The notes beneath the pieces were generated by a model. It was given only the letters and a program-made list of their open reading frames with translations. It had not been told where the DNA came from and did no database searches. From assembly GCA_049324875.1 (NCBI GenBank), contig JBMONC010000028.1, positions 1-64,000 on the forward strand: 64,000 bases of DNA. Reading direction: 5' to 3'. Below are positions 26,791 through 33,620 of the stretch, piece by piece. A program made the position numbers and the translations under genes. Each line of letters opens with the position of its first letter. Within the stretch, counting starts at the first letter, position 1. This DNA comes from JAWLHU01 sp049324875 (GTDB taxonomy: Bacteria; Bacillota; Sulfobacillia; Symbiobacteriales; Symbiobacteriaceae).

Positions 26791-27897
26791 GTGACCAGGA
26801 AGGGCCGGCGAATCGTCTCGGCGCTGGTGTTGGGAGGGCTGGTCCTTGCCGCCGGATGGGGGCTCTGGGTCATCCGCCCGGTGCTGGCGCCCTTTCTTAT
26901 GGCCATCGGCATCGCCTACCTGCTGGCCCCGCTGGTGAACGGCCTGGCCAGGCTCGGTCTGAGCCGGGGCTGGGCGATCCTCGCCGTCTATGCCCTCCTG
27001 GGAGCGCTCTCCACCCTCGCCTTCCTGAAGCTGCTGCCGGCGGCGGTGGCCGAGGTGCGCCGGCTGACCGAGTCGATTCCGCTCTACTCGGAGCGGGCGC
27101 GCGGGCTGACCGATGGCCTGCAGCGGTGGGTCTGGGAGATGGGGCTGCCCCCGGAGATCCGGGAGAGCCTGGACCGGGCCATCACCCAGGTGGAGGTTCG
27201 ATCGGTGGCCACCCTGCAGGGGCTGTTGGATGTCAGAACCCTGAGTGCGGCGGCTGAATTCATCCTCAGCCTGCTCCTCGCCCCCTTTCTCGCTTTCTAT
27301 CTGCTGAAGGATCTGGACCGCTTCAAGGAGCGGTTTTTGCTTTCACTCCCGCGGCGGTACCGCCAGGAGATCATCCAGCTGCTGCGCGGGCTGGACCGGG
27401 TGCTCTCCGGCTTCGTGCGGGGGCAGATCCTCCTGGGCATGGCCGTGGGCACGCTGGCAGCTGCCGCCACCTGGGCGCTGGGGCTCCGCTTTGCGGTCCT
27501 GCTGGGCATCTGGGCGGGCGTGACGGAGTTCATCCCCTATGTGGGGCCGCTGCTGGGGGCGGTACCCGCCGTGCTGGCAGGCCTCTCGATCTCCCCGTGG
27601 AAGGCGGTGGAGGTGGCCATCGCCTTTGCGGTGATCCAGCAGTTGGAGAACGCCGTGCTCTCCCCCAAGATCCTCGGGGAGTCGGTGGGGCTGCATCCGA
27701 TCGTGGTCCTCTTTGCCGTGCTGGCGGGCGGGTACCTGGCCGGGGGATGGGGGCTGATCCTGGCCCTGCCCGCTGCGGGGCTGGTGCGGGTGCTCTGGTG
27801 CTTCCTGATCGCCCGGCTGACCGAGGCGCCGGCGGCTGCGGTGCTGACGGCACCGGCAAGCCGGCCGGAGGTGCTGCCCGCCGATGAGGAACCCTAG
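26791..27897 (+). CDS. AI-2E family transporter (YdbI/PerM-like)
   Basis: A 368-residue membrane protein with about eight helices. Family marks are the N-terminal pair (VLAPFLMAIGIAYLLAPLVN), the long cytosolic or amphipathic stretch (~80-150), FLAFYLLKDLDRFKE, and the conserved GVTEFIPYVGPLLGAVPA and ENAVLSPKILGESVGLHP. Members export small molecules, antiport Na+/H+, or mediate AI-2 release; no AI-2 genes are nearby, so substrate is open. The GTG start is 3 bases after the YtxH-like gene. Confidence 0.9.
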   Translation: MTRKGRRIVSALVLGGLVLAAGWGLWVIRPVLAPFLMAIGIAYLLAPLVNGLARLGLSRGWAILAVYALLGALSTLAFLKLLPAAVAEVRRLTESIPLYSERARGLTDGLQRWVWEMGLPPEIRESLDRAITQVEVRSVATLQGLLDVRTLSAAAEFILSLLLAPFLAFYLLKDLDRFKERFLLSLPRRYRQEIIQLLRGLDRVLSGFVRGQILLGMAVGTLAAAATWALGLRFAVLLGIWAGVTEFIPYVGPLLGAVPAVLAGLSISPWKAVEVAIAFAVIQQLENAVLSPKILGESVGLHPIVVLFAVLAGGYLAGGWGLILALPAAGLVRVLWCFLIARLTEAPAAAVLTAPASRPEVLPADEEP

Positions 27898-27927
27898 GCT
27901 GACCCAGAGGCGCCCATGGACGCGCCA

Positions 27928-27956
27928 GGGCGGCGCCCCGGTGAGGAGCGCCGCCC
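27928..27956. terminator. Bidirectional terminator hairpin
   Basis: GGGCGGCGC pairs with GCGCCGCCC over an 11-base loop, followed by CATCTCTTT. It lies between the AI-2E transporter and the convergent secreted-protein gene. Confidence 0.7.
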
Positions 27957-27963
27957 CATCTCT

Positions 27964-28410
27964 TTACCGGCAGGTGGCCTCGATGAAGTAGACCTGCACC
28001 CTCCAGTTGCCGTCCTGCAAGGCCAGGCGGGTAACAGCCCGGGTCCGGAAGAGGCTGGTCCAGCCCATCACATACCAGGGGGTGCTGCGCGAGTCCGAGT
28101 CGCGCATGGACTGGCCGGCGTAGCTCCACGTGTACTCCCCGGCTGGAATCCGGTAGAGGTCGCCCGACAGGTAGCCCACCCCGGTCAGGTCTGTGAAGGT
28201 GACCGAGATGTCGTAGCCGCTCGCCTCCCTGGTCACCCGGACCCGGGCCTCCCCGCTCAGGGTCAGGTCTTCCATGGTACAGGGGTTGTAGAGCGTGCCT
28301 TCCACCGGAAGCAGGCCATCCATGATCGCAGGCGCGGCCGATGCCCCCACCATCCGGGGAGAGAGGAGCAGAACCGTCAGCATCAGAAGCAGACTTCCCC
28401 ATCGTTTCAT
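27964..28410 (-). CDS. Hypothetical exported protein
   Basis: A 148-residue protein with a Sec signal peptide (KRWGSLLLMLTVLLLSPRMVGASA) and a beta-rich mature part (LTLSGEARVRVTREASGYDISVTF; WRVQVYFIEATCR). Two cysteines (PCTMED and the penultimate ATCR) could form a disulfide. The fold looks like a small secreted beta-sandwich of unknown function. The ATG at 28410 follows GAAGGACGAG; the frame extends upstream but lacks a better site. Confidence 0.68.
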   Translation of the reverse strand: MKRWGSLLLMLTVLLLSPRMVGASAAPAIMDGLLPVEGTLYNPCTMEDLTLSGEARVRVTREASGYDISVTFTDLTGVGYLSGDLYRIPAGEYTWSYAGQSMRDSDSRSTPWYVMGWTSLFRTRAVTRLALQDGNWRVQVYFIEATCR

Positions 28411-28581
28411 GGCGTCTCGTCCTTCCCCCAACAAGGTCGCCCCCGTCCCGGCCCCCGTCTTCCCCAAGACGGGTAAGCCTACGCCTCCGGGGTGGAATCT
28501 ACGACTATATCATCTTAATTTCTGCGCATGTTTCAAATCTCCTGTCAGACGGATCAAACTCCTGCCCCTGGCGACGAAAGA

Positions 28582-28604
28582 GCCCGGCCACCTGGTGGCC
28601 GGGC
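28582..28604 (-). terminator. Terminator of the reverse-strand helical-protein gene
   Basis: A GCCCGGCCAC stem with a 3-base loop, followed on the reverse strand by CTCTTTCG. It begins 6 bases after the stop codon of the gene at 28610-28903. Confidence 0.75.
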
Positions 28605-28609
28605 GTCTG

Positions 28610-28903
28610 CTATACGCGGGTCCTGGGCCGGTCCTCAAGGGTGTGGGCCAGGGTGTATCCGAGGGCGAACATGACGAACGAGAGGTCAAGGATCTCCTGG
28701 TAGAGCGCTTCAAGCTGGGGGGCCGTGAGCGAACCGCCGCTCTCCTGAATCGCTGCGGCGAGCTTGGGCAACCGCTGGCGCACCAGGAGCTCAATGCCCT
28801 CCCGCGACTGGGCGCGGTTCTCCGTGAGCAGTTTGAGCGCTTCATCCCGGTGGGCCCGCAGGATATCTTCCACCTGTTTGACCCCCTCAATCTTTTTGAT
28901 CAT
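28610..28903 (-). CDS. Hypothetical helical protein, probably leaderless mRNA
   Basis: A 97-residue all-helical protein (KKIEGVKQVEDILRAHRDEA; EGIELLVRQRLPKLAAAI; QLEALYQEILDLSFVMFAL). No family was recognised. The ATG at 28903 lies only 4 bases beyond a perfect TATAAT, so the transcript would begin at or next to the start codon. An in-frame ATG at 28909 is inside the -10 element and cannot be transcribed from this promoter. The gene has its own terminator. Confidence 0.6.
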   Translation of the reverse strand: MIKKIEGVKQVEDILRAHRDEALKLLTENRAQSREGIELLVRQRLPKLAAAIQESGGSLTAPQLEALYQEILDLSFVMFALGYTLAHTLEDRPRTRV

Positions 28904-28907
28904 GTCC

Positions 28908-28937
28908 ATTATACAAGTGGCCAATGAAATGGGACAA
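28908..28937 (-). promoter_or_regulatory. Promoter placing transcription start at the ATG
   Basis: Reading the reverse strand: TTGTCC (28937-28932), an 18-base spacer and a perfect TATAAT (28913-28908). Transcription should start about 5-7 bases on, at the ATG at 28903. Confidence 0.65.
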
Positions 28938-29071
28938 GCACCTAAAACAGGGAGCCGGTGCATCAACTCGATCTTGAAATTTCATCCATCTTCGATCCTT
29001 TTTGCCTCGATTTACGTATTCATAGGTACATAGCTTTCCATGGTGGGGATCTGGGTAAGGGGGACCACGGA

Positions 29072-29389
29072 ATGGAAGAGGGAAAGCTGTTCGATCAGTA
29101 CATGGAGCTGCCTGACGGTTACCAGGTGCAATTGATGGTGTTGATGGAGATCCCGGCAAGCCGCCCGCGGGTAGCTGTTTACCGCAGCCGCCTCTGGATC
29201 GGCCACGAGAGCGAGCCGGACCCGATGATCTACAAGAGCCAGGAGCATGTGGAACTGCGGCGGGCGATCGATGCCTGCTACAGCATGCTGCTGAAGAGTG
29301 CGCCCCTGGCCGTCGGGTCACCCACGGCCATCGAGGCGATTCACCAGCAGGTGCACGCCTACTTCAGCGGGGCGATGCCGATCGTCTAG
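29072..29389 (+). CDS. Hypothetical 105-residue protein
   Basis: Unrecognised. It begins MEEGKLFDQYMELPDGYQV, then a strand pair (QLMVLMEIPASRPRVAVYRS) and helices (HVELRRAIDACYSMLLKSA; IEAIHQQVHAYFSG). There is no signal peptide or membrane segment. The ATG follows AAGGGGGACC. It lies divergently from the leaderless gene, with the tRNA operon promoter 80 bases after its stop. Confidence 0.55.
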   Translation: MEEGKLFDQYMELPDGYQVQLMVLMEIPASRPRVAVYRSRLWIGHESEPDPMIYKSQEHVELRRAIDACYSMLLKSAPLAVGSPTAIEAIHQQVHAYFSGAMPIV

Positions 29390-29468
29390 CGCGCCCGTCT
29401 CCGGGAGCGAGCGGGCCGGCCTCCGCTGCGCCACGGCGCGGCGGACTTCATTGGCGCGCATCTGGCGG

Positions 29469-29497
29469 TTGACAGAAGGGCGCTCTGCCGCTAGAAT
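29469..29497 (+). promoter_or_regulatory. tRNA operon promoter
   Basis: Perfect TTGACA (29469-29474), 17-base spacer and TAGAAT (29492-29497), 44 bases ahead of the first tRNA. This is among the best vegetative promoters in the window, as expected for stable RNA. Confidence 0.82.
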
Positions 29498-29540
29498 AAC
29501 CCTACGTCAGGGTAACCGAAGAGGCAATCGTACCCAGCAT

Positions 29541-29615
29541 GGACCGCTAGCTCAATGGTAGAGCATCCGACTCTTAATCGGACGGTTGAAGGTTCGAGTC
29601 CTTCGCGGTCCACCA
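29541..29615 (+). tRNA. tRNA-Lys (CTT)
   Basis: The acceptor stem GGACCGC pairs with GCGGTCC. The anticodon loop CTCTTAA gives anticodon CTT and the T-arm contains GGTTCGAGTCC. The discriminator A is followed by an encoded CCA. It is the first gene of a three-tRNA operon. Confidence 0.95.
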
Positions 29616-29620
29616 TCCAT

Positions 29621-29696
29621 GCTGATGTAGCTCAGTAGGTAGAGCACGTCCTTGGTAAGGACGAGGTCACCGGTTCGATCCCGGTCATCAGCTCCA
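29621..29696 (+). tRNA. tRNA-Thr (GGT)
   Basis: The acceptor stem GCTGATG pairs with CATCAGC. The anticodon stem CGTCC/GGACG closes loop TTGGTAA, giving GGT. The T-arm contains GGTTCGATCCC. CCA is encoded. Confidence 0.95.
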
Positions 29697-29726
29697 GCGC
29701 CCTTCGCTGCCGGCGAAGGGCACGAT

Positions 29727-29803
<77 letters not shown>

Positions 29804-29816
29804 TCACATCTCTTGC

Positions 29817-29849
29817 CGTGCCGTCCAGTATTTCGTATTGGACGGCACG
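29817..29849 (+). terminator. tRNA operon terminator
   Basis: CGTGCCGTCCA pairs perfectly with TGGACGGCACG (11 bp, 11-base loop), followed by CCGCTTTT. It ends 46 bases after tRNA-Ile. Confidence 0.82.
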
Positions 29850-29867
29850 CCGCTTTTCAGGTAGAAT
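29838..29867 (+). promoter_or_regulatory. Promoter candidate for the structured RNA
   Basis: TTGGAC (29838-29843), 18-base spacer and TAGAAT (29862-29867). The -35 lies in the 3' arm of the tRNA terminator. Expected transcription start is about 29874, just ahead of the first hairpin of the structured RNA. Confidence 0.5.
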
Positions 29868-29873
29868 TAGAGT

Positions 29874-30389
29874 CTGACCCGAAGTTGCGACCACAACTTC
29901 ATATGTGAGAGTCTGACAGGTGATCGCGCTGGGCGATGGGGAGGCGACAAGCCGTCTGTACCCGGTTGGCCCGGTGAGGAACTTCCTGGCACCGCTACTG
30001 GTGAAGTCCGAGCTCGTCGCAAGGCGGGCGTCTGAGGGCCTGTAGTCAGTAGAAAGTTGGCGCAGGGCGCAAGCCCTGGCGGCGTGAGCCGACGATGGGG
30101 AAGGTGATCTCATGCGCTTGCGAGCGGATGAGACGCCGGTACCTGTAACGAGCTATAGAAACGCAAGCCGTCCGGCGACGGACGGATGAGACGGGCAATC
30201 TCCGCCACGGTGCAAGTCCAAGTAGGGGCGCAAGCCCGGGTAGGACGCAGTCCCGCGCGCAAGCAGGGACCATGGCTGCTGGTCACAGCCATGAGATAAA
30301 TGATCATCCTAGACAGAACCAGGGGTATGGCAGACTCTCACAGCGTTAGGAGCGAGTTTTCGCACGGTTACGTGCGGGCTCGCTCTTTT
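29874..30389 (+). ncRNA. Large structured RNA candidate, ~520 nt
   Basis: No protein frame is convincing here, but paired segments are dense. Perfect 12-bp long-range stem: 29904-29915 with 30331-30342. Local hairpins: 29881-29900; GTTGGC 30056-30061 with 30088-30093, enclosing AGGGC-GCAA-GCCCT (30064-30077); TCTCAT/ATGAGA (30108/30128); CCGTCC/GGACGG (30168/30180); GTCC/GGAC (30216/30243) around GGGC-GCAA-GCCC; GTCCC/GGGAC (30250/30266) around GC-GCAA-GC; ATGGCTG/CAGCCAT (30272/30286). It has its own promoter and terminator. The GCAA-capped stems and GGTGCAAGTCC resemble group II intron domain I; position beside tRNAs recalls GOLLD and ROOL RNAs. Identity is unresolved. Confidence 0.65.
30350..30389 (+). 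terminator. Terminator of the structured RNA
   Basis: GAGCGAG/CTCGCTC outer stem and CGCACG-GTTA-CGTGCG inner stem, followed by TTTT. A longer-range pairing, AACCAGGGGT (30317-30326) with ACCCCTGGTT (30406-30415), encloses it and the 3' arm of the closing stem and might act as an alternative structure. Confidence 0.7.
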
Positions 30390-30534
30390 CGCTTTGCCGG
30401 TCATAACCCCTGGTTTCCTTGGGGAGGCCATGGACGCGGAATACTATGTTCGACTGTAGTCATAATTACCCATTTATCGGGCTACGTGAGTCATTTCGGA
30501 AGAGCAAGATTGCCGGTACCACTCTCGTAGCGTG

Positions 30535-30570
30535 ATCAGCCGCCCTCTTAGCTCATAGAGGGCGGCTGAT
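30535..30570. terminator. Hairpin between the RNA and the island
   Basis: A 13-bp perfect stem (ATCAGCCGCCCTC) with a 10-base loop, flanked by T/A-rich sequence. It may end reverse-strand transcription from the gene at 30654 or mark the island boundary. The interval 30390-30653 otherwise shows nothing coding. Confidence 0.6.
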
Positions 30571-30653
30571 TACATTTAGGGAGATTTCGAAGTCCCTGGT
30601 GTGGTTCCGTCCCTGTCTAGAGGAAGCAAGCTCCTCGTACTCCGGCCGTACCC

Positions 30654-31952
30654 CTATGCCCCAGGGAGAACATATGCCTCCACCGTGCCATCCTCCTTCG
30701 GTTTAAGGAACACTCGGGTAATCGTGTTCTCGGCTTGGGGTTCAGGAAGCTCGCGAACTGCATGGAGCGCCGGGAACTCCATGGTACTAATCTGGCGGGT
30801 AAGCGTCTTCTCATCCCATTTGAACCACTGGTTTTTTATCTGCTTGTATCGCTCACGTGAACCTCTCCGCAGAAAGTCAACGTAGTCAGCAAACCAGCGC
30901 GCCTCCTTGATCATCTCGCCCAGCGCACGATCCGCCTCGCGACGCGTATGGGTCAGGGCGGCAGGCGCTTCAACCGCCTGAACGGCCATTAGCACGTTAT
31001 AGTATCGGGCTGTAGCATCAACCAACCCGAGAAGCGTAACGAAGTCGACCATCGGTCGGCCGGGAAGTTCTTGAAGCTGCGTTATACGGGCACGCGTTTC
31101 GGCCCGACCGAAGAGGGGGCCAGGAAAACGGCTGTGGTAGTCATGCAGGTTGCGGACGCACTCATAGAAGGAGTTGGTGATGTCCTGATTTATGGTCGCC
31201 AAATCTCCCTGCATGCCAGACAGAGTCAAAAGTCCAGCGTGGTGAGCAGACTCCAGCTGCTCAAGGCGTCGGATGGCGCCTCTTACCCGACCATAGACGG
31301 TAGCCTGTTGCCGGCTCAACACCTCGTCGACTGATGCTTTGATGGACCCCAGTTTTTTCGAGATGTCAGCGAGGTGAATTTGGGCCGTGACAACGGAGGC
31401 AACCTGGAACACCGCGATCCCGGCAACCTTTGCCGGGTGCACTGGAGGAACAGGTTGGAAGCGGGCTTGGTTCCTGATGGTGTTTGACCCATCAACCAGG
31501 GATCCCAACAGGTTACCATCGCTCTTGGAGCGCATGAAGTTGAGCGTCCCGGATTTGAGTTGCGCCAGTGCCTGTGGCGGGCCGACGATTTCGACTAGGC
31601 GTTTGGTCCTGATGGCATGTTCTATGATGTCTGACGAGAGCACGGCATGCTGCACCAGGGGTGCAGCCGCCGCCAGGGCACGAGCACCTCGGGGAATCTC
31701 GACGGGCTTGTCCAGCATGGACTCAGACGAAAACCTTACGAGCAGTCCGTGGGTGTCACCGGCTAGGATGATCTCGTTCGGAATCAAAGGCTCGGGAGGA
31801 GACGCTACGGCGACGGGGGTACGCGTGACTGGTCCGATTGAGGTTTCCACGGGTGGCTTTCCTTGAGTGGGCGTGAGCTGCTCAGGAACCCTCGCGATGC
31901 GGAGCAAGCGTTGGAGCCACCCAAGGACAGACAACAGCAACCTCTTGAGCAT
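30654..31952 (-). CDS. Unrecognised island protein with central hydrophobic-helical segment
   Basis: A 432-residue protein without a recognised family. The N-terminus is a short amphipathic/hydrophobic helix (LKRLLLSVLGWLQRLLRI) then a Pro-rich stretch. The centre (VAGIAVFQVASVVTAQIHLA followed by DISKKLGSIKASVDEVLSRQ) resembles the membrane-associated helix plus coiled-coil layout seen in many Firmicute mobile-element proteins. The C-terminal half is helical and charged. Codons are less G/C-biased than in neighbours, suggesting transfer. It is divergent from two other orphan frames. Function is unknown. Confidence 0.65.
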   Translation of the reverse strand: MLKRLLLSVLGWLQRLLRIARVPEQLTPTQGKPPVETSIGPVTRTPVAVASPPEPLIPNEIILAGDTHGLLVRFSSESMLDKPVEIPRGARALAAAAPLVQHAVLSSDIIEHAIRTKRLVEIVGPPQALAQLKSGTLNFMRSKSDGNLLGSLVDGSNTIRNQARFQPVPPVHPAKVAGIAVFQVASVVTAQIHLADISKKLGSIKASVDEVLSRQQATVYGRVRGAIRRLEQLESAHHAGLLTLSGMQGDLATINQDITNSFYECVRNLHDYHSRFPGPLFGRAETRARITQLQELPGRPMVDFVTLLGLVDATARYYNVLMAVQAVEAPAALTHTRREADRALGEMIKEARWFADYVDFLRRGSRERYKQIKNQWFKWDEKTLTRQISTMEFPALHAVRELPEPQAENTITRVFLKPKEDGTVEAYVLPGA

Positions 31953-32151
31953 GCCTGTTCGCCTTCCTTTCCTCCTATTAACTAAATAGACTGAATCGTG
32001 TGGTGGTTAGGTTCGGGTATTGGACTACTGGCCGATAGGCCTGGGCAGACGGAGTCAGCAACCGGACGACTGTCTCCGGGGTCAGATCGTTTAACTGCCC
32101 CTTCCAGAAACAGGGGAAGGGAAGAAGAGGGGGAGTGCAGAAGATTACGTC

Positions 32152-32463
32152 TTGAAGGTTCGCCAACCCGTTGGGAGTTATGGGGCATGGCAAAGTATCG
32201 ACCGATATTCCTTGTTATCGCTTCGGGAACGTCTGGGGCCACAGGGGTTTTTACGGACCTGGTACCATTCGACGAGCCTACCGGAGCTGGATTACCCAGG
32301 CTATGTGGCGCTCAAAGCAGCCGACGCCCTTCGAGAGGTTTATGGGAAGAGCCGTCGCAACATTGACGAGGAACTGGACGCTCCAGCCTGGATCTCGGTG
32401 TTGGAGCGGGTGGACTCCCAGGACCGTGGCGACGCGGCTGTTCGCTTGGCTTTCTTAACCTAG
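32152..32463 (+). CDS. Orphan island frame, part 1 (ends at an amber codon)
   Basis: From TTG at 32152 this 103-residue frame has coding-like composition, especially LPELDYPGYVALKAADALRE and SRRNIDEELDAPAWISVLER. It ends at TAG (32461-32463), and the same frame resumes open at the next codon. The last segment (LERVDSQDRGDAAVRLAFLT) looks like a repeat of the residues just after the stop. It may be the first half of one broken gene rather than a separate gene. There is no good ribosome site at the TTG. Confidence 0.45.
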   Translation: MKVRQPVGSYGAWQSIDRYSLLSLRERLGPQGFLRTWYHSTSLPELDYPGYVALKAADALREVYGKSRRNIDEELDAPAWISVLERVDSQDRGDAAVRLAFLT

Positions 32464-32577
32464 GGCGAGGATATGCTCGAATGGGCTGAAGTTGAGGGCG
32501 ACAGGAACTTGGCTCTTGCCTATCTCACAGGTAACAAGACAAGCCGCTGTAGAGTTAGGCTTGGAGGAGGGAGGAAA

Positions 32578-33324
32578 ATGGAGAGCGAGACTGTGAGAGG
32601 ACTCTATAGTCCATTCACATCGGTTCGGTCCTTCGTACATGCACTCGTTGAACCTCTCAGTGTCAACCAGAAACGACTCACGCCCCGGCCATACAACCAG
32701 TATGATCCAGACCAGTCGCTGTGGTGGTTGGTGCCGTCCACGGAATGGCCAGCATACGACCGTGGCAAAGTGGTGGTGTTTCGTGAGACCGGGGGTCAAA
32801 TCTTCGTCGGTCTTCATGTGGAGCGTGGGTTCCACCTGAAGGCCGTGGCAGCCAACGGCATCTCCAGACGGTTGGCCATGGACAAAACGTGGCTCGGGTC
32901 AAGGTTTCTGGACGACATGGAAAACGGCAGCCTGGATCACGCCGCTTCCCAGGTTCAGGCGAGGACGGGTTGTCTTATTCGAGTTCAACTGACGACGCCC
33001 GTACCTGACACGGCGGATCTCAAGCGCGATCCACGGCCTGCGGAGCGCATGATCCAGTGGGACTGGAATGACGGCCTGCTTACTCGGGGTGGAGAGTGGG
33101 ATCTGCCCTCTGAGCTCGCTGGCAATCTTCCGAACCTGACCTCGTTTTCGGCAATTGCCAGAGAAGTGGCCGGCAACTCTGCGTGGGATTGGTTCTGGAT
33201 GAACCTTTTTATTGGAGTCTTGCTCTCTTCGGCAGAGCAAGGGGAAGAGTCGCCGCCTCAGATTTTGAACGGCGACCAAATCGTACGAACCTGTGTTGAG
33301 CCCTGGCTCGCCTGGGTTCGGTGA
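32578..33324 (+). CDS. Orphan island protein, part 2
   Basis: A 248-residue protein from the ATG at 32578, which has the strong site GGAGGAGGGAGG. The same frame is open back to 32464, directly after the amber codon; an ATG at 32473 would add 35 residues. The sequence has strand-rich central blocks (GKVVVFRETGGQIFVGLHVE; GCLIRVQLTTPVPD) and a Trp-rich C-terminus (SAWDWFWMNLFIGVLLSSAE; VEPWLAWVR). No family was recognised. Codon use is less G/C-biased than in core genes, as in the neighbouring island genes. Confidence 0.6.
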   Translation: MESETVRGLYSPFTSVRSFVHALVEPLSVNQKRLTPRPYNQYDPDQSLWWLVPSTEWPAYDRGKVVVFRETGGQIFVGLHVERGFHLKAVAANGISRRLAMDKTWLGSRFLDDMENGSLDHAASQVQARTGCLIRVQLTTPVPDTADLKRDPRPAERMIQWDWNDGLLTRGGEWDLPSELAGNLPNLTSFSAIAREVAGNSAWDWFWMNLFIGVLLSSAEQGEESPPQILNGDQIVRTCVEPWLAWVR

Positions 33325-33343
33325 AGGCGAGGGCTTCCAATAA

Positions 33344-33466
33344 TAGGGCGAGCACTGAGGCGTCTGCCACGATCCGACCACGGTGACCGAGGTGCTCCAG
33401 CTGCTCCAGCGGCACGGCGACGAGGCGAAGCTGCGGCCTCCCCCATCGAGCGATCTCCCCCTTTGA
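33344..33466 (+). pseudogene. Possible 3' remnant of a gene at the island edge
   Basis: After in-frame stops near 33340 the frame reads TEVLQLLQRHGDEAKLRPPP and ends TGA-TGA. Codon choice here (ctc cag ctg ctc cag cgg cac ggc gac gag) returns to the strong G/C bias of core genes, unlike the island to its left. This could be the C-terminus of a gene cut by island insertion. The segment is too short to identify. Confidence 0.3.
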
Positions 33467-33558
33467 TGATGGAGTGTACGGAGCCACCGGACCTGCACCA
33501 CTGCCGCAGCGGGTGTGGGCGGAGAGCCGCCGAGAGAAAGCCGCTCCCTTCGGGCCTT

Positions 33559-33578
33559 GCTCCCCGGGGGGAGCTTTT
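33559..33578 (+). terminator. Terminator-like hairpin before the DUF1537-like gene
   Basis: GCTCCCC and GGGGAGC with a 2-base loop, followed at once by TTTT (33575-33578), 43 bases ahead of the next start codon. It ends upstream transcription or acts as an attenuator in a leader. Confidence 0.65.
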
Positions 33579-33620
33579 CGTATCATCTTGATGGGATTGC
33601 GTCGATGCGGAGGTGCCCCT

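Noticed and set aside
29874..30389. Complete self-splicing group II intron or retroelement
   Set aside because: Some domain-I-like features are present, but I found no reverse transcriptase and no convincing domain V. The terminal hairpin at 30350-30385 lacks its catalytic layout and looks like a terminator. Kept only as one possible origin.
30046..30530. Small frames (60-76 codons) in both directions within the structured RNA region
   Set aside because: They have no ribosome sites or codon bias, they cross strong hairpins, and none resembles a protein family.
31998..32458. Alternative overlapping frames 31998-32366 and 32171-32458 in the island
   Set aside because: Both overlap the 32152 frame, whose codon pattern and amino-acid composition are more protein-like; the alternatives are Arg/Trp-rich and end without context.
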